DNA of 33,626 bases from an uncultured bacterium (GTDB taxonomy: Bacteria > Cyanobacteriota > Vampirovibrionia > Gastranaerophilales > Gastranaerophilaceae). A model generated the notes under the pieces. It saw nothing but the letters and a program-made list of their open reading frames with translations. It was not told where the DNA came from and did not search any database. Position 1 is the stretch's first letter, and each line of letters begins with the position of its first letter. Shown one piece after another: positions 30,194 through 33,626 of this stretch. The DNA lies in NCBI GenBank assembly GCA_902489575.1, contig CABUAQ010000011.1, positions 1 to 33,626 on the forward strand, written 5' to 3'. The translations under genes and the position numbers were made by a program.

Positions 30194-32839
30194 ATGACAG
30201 AAAAACGAGTATGGCTGTTCAGAGAAGGTGATGCTTCAATGCGTAACCTTCTTGGTGGGAAAGGCGCAAACTTGGCAGAGATGACAAACTTAGGTTTGCC
30301 TGTACCTCCGGGGTTGACTATTACAACCGAAACTTGTATGGATTATATTAATAACGGCAATAAAATGCCGGCAGGCTTGATGGATGAAGTTAGGACTGCA
30401 TTGAAAGAAGTAGAAGCTCAAAAAGGGCAAAAATTTGGGGATGCGGAAAATCCGTTGTTGGTTTCTGTGAGATCAGGTGCGCGAGTTTCAATGCCTGGAA
30501 TGATGGAAACTATTTTGAACTTAGGTTTGAATGATAAAACAGTTGAAGCGATGATTAAATTAACAAACAATCCTCGTTTCTGTTATGATTCATACCGTCG
30601 TTTCTTAACTATGTTCGGTTCTGTTGCCTGGGAAATGGATAGACAAAAATATTTCGAATCTGAACTTGAAAAAGTTAAAGAAAGAGAAGGGGTTAAACAA
30701 GATACAGAAATTTCAGCAGAAGGGTTGAAATCATTAATCCCTGTATATAAAAACATTATCAAAGAAGTTACAGGAAAAGAATTCCCGCAAGATCCGTATG
30801 TACAACTTCAAGAAGCAATTGAAGCGGTATTTAGATCTTGGAATATTCCTAGAGCTGTTGCATACAGAAATATGAACAAAATCGATCATAATTTTGGTAC
30901 AGCAGTAAACGTACAATCAATGGTATTTGGTAATATGGGTGATGATTGTGCTACAGGTGTTTCATTTACCCGTAACCCTGCAACAGGTGAAAATAAATTC
31001 TATGGGGAATATTTGACAAATGCTCAAGGTGAAGACGTTGTAGCAGGTATCAGAACTCCAAAACCTATTGCTGAATTGGAAACAGAAATGCCTGATTTGT
31101 ATAAACAATATGTAGATATTGCTAAAAAACTTGAACTTGGTTATAAAGATGTTCAGGATATGGAATTTACAATTGAAAAAGGTAAGTTATATATTCTTCA
31201 GACTCGTAACGGTAAAAGAACCGCTGCAGCTGCTGTAAAAATTGCTGTAGATATGTGTGAAGAAGGCATTATTACAAAAGAAAGAGCAATTCAATTGGTT
31301 GATCCGTATTCAGTAAACCAAATTTTACTTCCTTGTTTTGATGCTAAGGCTATGGAAGAAGCACATAAAATTGCTCAAGGCGTAAACGCATCTCCGGGTG
31401 CAGCTGTTGGTAAAATCGTATTCGATACCGAAGAAGCAGCTAAACGTGGTGAAGCGGGTGAAAAAGTTATCTTGGTTCGTGTAGAAACTTGTCCGGATGA
31501 TATTCACGGTATGGCTGTATCTCAAGGTGTTTTAACACTAAGAGGCGGTGCAACATCTCACGCTGCTGTTGTTGCTAAAGGTATGGGTAAACCTTGTGTT
31601 TCTGGTTGTGAAGATATGAAAATCGATTTGGCAAATGAAACATTAACAGGTTGTGATGGTACTGTTTACCATAAAGATGATGTTATTTCTCTTGATGGTG
31701 GTAAAGGTATCGTTATGGAAGGTGCTGTCAAACTTGTTGAAGCCAGAATTGATGAAAATTGGAATAAATTCTTCTCCTGGGTTGACGAAATAAAAACTAT
31801 GAAAGTTGAAGCTAATGCTGATACTCCAAAAGATATTGAAAATGCTATCAAGTTTGGAGCTGAAGGTGTTGGTCTGTGTCGTACAGAACACATGTTTATG
31901 GATCCTGATAGACTTCCTTGGGTTCAAAAAATGATTATTGCAGGAACTCCTGAAGCAAGAAAAGAAGCTTTAGATAAACTTCTTCCAATGCAATATTCAG
32001 ATTTCTATGCAATGTTTAAGGCTATTGGTGAAAAACCGATGACAGTGAGACTTTTAGATCCGCCGCTTCACGAATTCTTGCCTTCAAAAGAAGACTTAAT
32101 TGCAGAAGTTGCAACATTAAAAGCCCAAGGTAAAGATTCAAAAGAAAAAGAAGAACTGCTTCATGTTGTAGAAAGTCTTTCAGAATCAAATCCTATGATG
32201 GGTCTTCGCGGCTGCCGTTTAGGTTTGACATATCCTGAAATTAATGAAATGCAGGTAAGAGCTATTTTTGAAGCTGCTTGTGATGCTAAAAAAGAAGGTA
32301 TTAATGTAAAACCTTGGGTAATGATTCCATTAATCGGTCATGTTAACGAGTTAAAAGTTGCAAAAGAAATTTTAACTCGTGTAGCAAAAGATGTTATGGC
32401 AGAAAAAGGAATTGAAGTTGAGTATAAATTTGGTACAATGATTGAAATTCCTCGTGCAGCTTTAACAGCGGATGAGGTCGCAGAATACGCTGAATTCTTT
32501 TCATTTGGTACAAACGACTTAACTCAAATGACATTTGGTTACTCAAGAGATGATGCAGAAGGCAAATTTTTGAACCGTTATGTAGAACAAAAAATCTTAC
32601 CTGCAAACCCGTTTGAAACATTAGATACAAAAGGTGTTGGCCAATTGGTTGAAATGTCAATGACAAAGGGTAAAGCTGTAAATCCGGCACTCGTAGGCGG
32701 GGTTTGCGGCGAGCACGGCGGAGATCCTGACTCAGTAAAATTCTGCCACAGAATTGGTCTGGATTATGTATCATGCTCACCATTCAGAATTCCTCAAGCA
32801 AGACTTGCAGCAGCTCAAGCAGTTGTTGAAGGAAAGTAA
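30194..32839 (+). CDS. ppdK: Pyruvate, phosphate dikinase
   Basis: This 881-residue enzyme interconverts ATP + pyruvate + Pi and AMP + PEP + PPi. The order is: ATP-grasp nucleotide domain (LLGGKGANLAEMTNLGLPVP, GFVxxNPATGE-type SFTRNPATGENKFYGEYL); swivelling phosphohistidine domain (His456 in GGATSHAAVVAKGMG); and PEP/pyruvate TIM barrel with Cys838 in VGGVCGEHGGDP and GLCRTEHMFM. Full length; usual size is about 875. AAGGAG lies before ATG 30194. Common in fermentative gut anaerobes, where it can run in the PEP- or ATP-forming direction. It has its own terminator, so it is probably transcribed alone. Confidence 0.97.
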   Translation: MTEKRVWLFREGDASMRNLLGGKGANLAEMTNLGLPVPPGLTITTETCMDYINNGNKMPAGLMDEVRTALKEVEAQKGQKFGDAENPLLVSVRSGARVSMPGMMETILNLGLNDKTVEAMIKLTNNPRFCYDSYRRFLTMFGSVAWEMDRQKYFESELEKVKEREGVKQDTEISAEGLKSLIPVYKNIIKEVTGKEFPQDPYVQLQEAIEAVFRSWNIPRAVAYRNMNKIDHNFGTAVNVQSMVFGNMGDDCATGVSFTRNPATGENKFYGEYLTNAQGEDVVAGIRTPKPIAELETEMPDLYKQYVDIAKKLELGYKDVQDMEFTIEKGKLYILQTRNGKRTAAAAVKIAVDMCEEGIITKERAIQLVDPYSVNQILLPCFDAKAMEEAHKIAQGVNASPGAAVGKIVFDTEEAAKRGEAGEKVILVRVETCPDDIHGMAVSQGVLTLRGGATSHAAVVAKGMGKPCVSGCEDMKIDLANETLTGCDGTVYHKDDVISLDGGKGIVMEGAVKLVEARIDENWNKFFSWVDEIKTMKVEANADTPKDIENAIKFGAEGVGLCRTEHMFMDPDRLPWVQKMIIAGTPEARKEALDKLLPMQYSDFYAMFKAIGEKPMTVRLLDPPLHEFLPSKEDLIAEVATLKAQGKDSKEKEELLHVVESLSESNPMMGLRGCRLGLTYPEINEMQVRAIFEAACDAKKEGINVKPWVMIPLIGHVNELKVAKEILTRVAKDVMAEKGIEVEYKFGTMIEIPRAALTADEVAEYAEFFSFGTNDLTQMTFGYSRDDAEGKFLNRYVEQKILPANPFETLDTKGVGQLVEMSMTKGKAVNPALVGGVCGEHGGDPDSVKFCHRIGLDYVSCSPFRIPQARLAAAQAVVEGK

Positions 32840-32859
32840 TTAAGCTTGTTTGAAAAATG

Positions 32860-32894
32860 AAAACGGCGATGGGTATTTCCCACCGCCGTTTTTT
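32860..32894 (+). terminator. Strong intrinsic terminator after ppdK
   Basis: AAAACGGCG/CGCCGTTTT with an inner TGGG/CCCA stem, one mismatch and a TATTT loop is followed by T's to 32894. The high GC of the stem contrasts with the local AT-rich DNA. Confidence 0.92.
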
Positions 32895-33001
32895 ATTTTA
32901 ATTGTAAAAAAATGTAAATTCATTTTTGCTTGTAATATAAAGATTTTTTAATTTTTGTCGATAGGTTATTTATAGCGGTAAAAGTATAAGGAGTAATTTT
33001 C

Positions 33002-33626
33002 ATGGGTAACGAAATAAATCTTGAATTATTATCAAGGATAAATTCTTTACAAAAAACAAATCAATCCCAAACTATAGTTGTAAATGGTCAAAAAATAAAT
33101 ATAGGTGAGTTATTAAATCATAAACCTAGTCAAACAAACAATGAGAATAAAGCTAATGTTATAAGTAAAGAAAAATATACTTATGGAAAACTTTCTGGGG
33201 TTTTAATAAAGTATGATGATGGGACTGCAGTATTTCAATCGATGAAAAAGCAGAATAATAATATAATTGTTCAAGAGTACCATTTTAATAAAGAAAAGGA
33301 TATTGAAAAGAAAAAGCCGACTTCTGTAGTTTCATATAATCAAAAAGATCCTAAAAATAAAGTTACTCAAAGTTTTGAATATCATAGAAATGGTAAACTT
33401 TCTCGAAAGCGTACAACTAATGCTCAGGGAACGCTTATTAGAGATATTGAATTTAATAGAAACGGCAAACCTGAAGAGGTTAAATTGTATGATAAGAAAG
33501 GTGCACTAATAAAAGATCAAAAATATAAATATAATAAAGATCATAGTGTTGAAATATCCTCTTATAATAAGGATAATAAATTAGAATCTATTACAAAAAC
33601 ACAATATGCTGAAGATGGAAAGACTC
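33002..33626 (+). CDS. Partial repeat-rich protein, cut by the window end
   Basis: The frame is open from ATG 33002 to the edge (208 codons visible), with AAGGAG 8 bases upstream. The N-terminus (MGNEINLELLSRINSLQKTN) has no signal peptide. From about residue 115 the protein shows repeats of about 17-20 residues: FEYHRNGKLSRKRTTNAQG, then IEFNRNGKPEEVKLYDKKG, then KYKYNKDHSVEISSYNKDNK. The pattern (aromatic-x-x-N-G-K-x-x-x-K) recalls YD/MORN-like or YwqK-type repeats of surface and toxin-antitoxin proteins. Asn/Lys content is high. It is a real coding start, but family and full length are unknown. Confidence 0.6.
   Translation, partial: MGNEINLELLSRINSLQKTNQSQTIVVNGQKINIGELLNHKPSQTNNENKANVISKEKYTYGKLSGVLIKYDDGTAVFQSMKKQNNNIIVQEYHFNKEKDIEKKKPTSVVSYNQKDPKNKVTQSFEYHRNGKLSRKRTTNAQGTLIRDIEFNRNGKPEEVKLYDKKGALIKDQKYKYNKDHSVEISSYNKDNKLESITKTQYAEDGKT

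Noticed and set aside
1..33626. tRNA, rRNA, CRISPR array, insertion sequence or prophage
   Set aside because: No T-loop-like GGTTCGA sequence in gaps, no regularly spaced repeats, and no transposase, integrase or phage structural motifs in any frame.

Overview
The window looks like chromosome of a low-GC, Gram-negative-type gut bacterium of the Melainabacteria/Vampirovibrionia group, most likely near Candidatus Gastranaerophilales. This is inferred from AT-rich DNA, LPS-type sugar genes, type IV pilus parts (PilM-PilN fusion plus PilO), a pyruvate phosphate dikinase, and several large unassignable proteins whose N-termini carry a short Phe-x-Gly/Ala/Lys patch instead of a classic signal peptide. 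No search was run, so the placement is a judgement. No rRNA, tRNA, CRISPR, IS element or prophage was seen. Genes are dense, and no gene-free stretch exceeds 300 bases.

Layout. 1-1470: tail of an LPS heptosyltransferase-type (GT9) gene overlapping a hexapeptide acyltransferase. 1540-2673: a 52-aa orphan protein and a DUF2971 protein. 2678-8555: a lineage-type protein with an HExxH motif, a thioredoxin-like protein, a beta-carbonic anhydrase, a TPR-GT9 fusion, another lineage-type protein, and RNase HI. 8619-10622: a UvrD/PcrA-like helicase, probably co-transcribed with RNase HI. 10777-12499: three small secreted matrixin-like metalloproteases with different zinc-ligand patterns. 12597-16257: maltose-type acetyltransferase, a decayed gene fragment, aldose 1-epimerase with a lineage-type leader, chorismate synthase and a small exported protein. 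16381-18461: a lone receiver domain, a short DRE-TIM aldolase and a radical SAM protein. 18462-20799: pilO and a fused pilM-pilN. 20911-23663: nadA, rlmB and an rpoD-type sigma factor. 23910-28520: an orphan PAS histidine kinase divergent from a kdsC-like phosphatase / TPR / aspartate kinase operon ending at a clear terminator. 28645-33626: a large lineage-type protein, pyruvate phosphate dikinase with a strong terminator, and the start of a repeat-rich protein cut by the window edge.

How the genes work together. Most genes are housekeeping or envelope functions in short operons. The accessory content consists of the metalloprotease trio, the leader-bearing proteins and the glycosyltransferase genes, which suggest a surface- or secretion-oriented lifestyle. 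The most distinctive sequence-level signals are regulatory. A 26-bp perfect palindrome spans two convergent stop codons and gives two unrelated proteins the same last five residues. A pilus-operon terminator lies antisense inside the radical SAM gene. One promoter shows near-perfect two-fold symmetry, with an extended -10 on each strand. Several start codons are TTG or GTG behind clear ribosome-binding sites.
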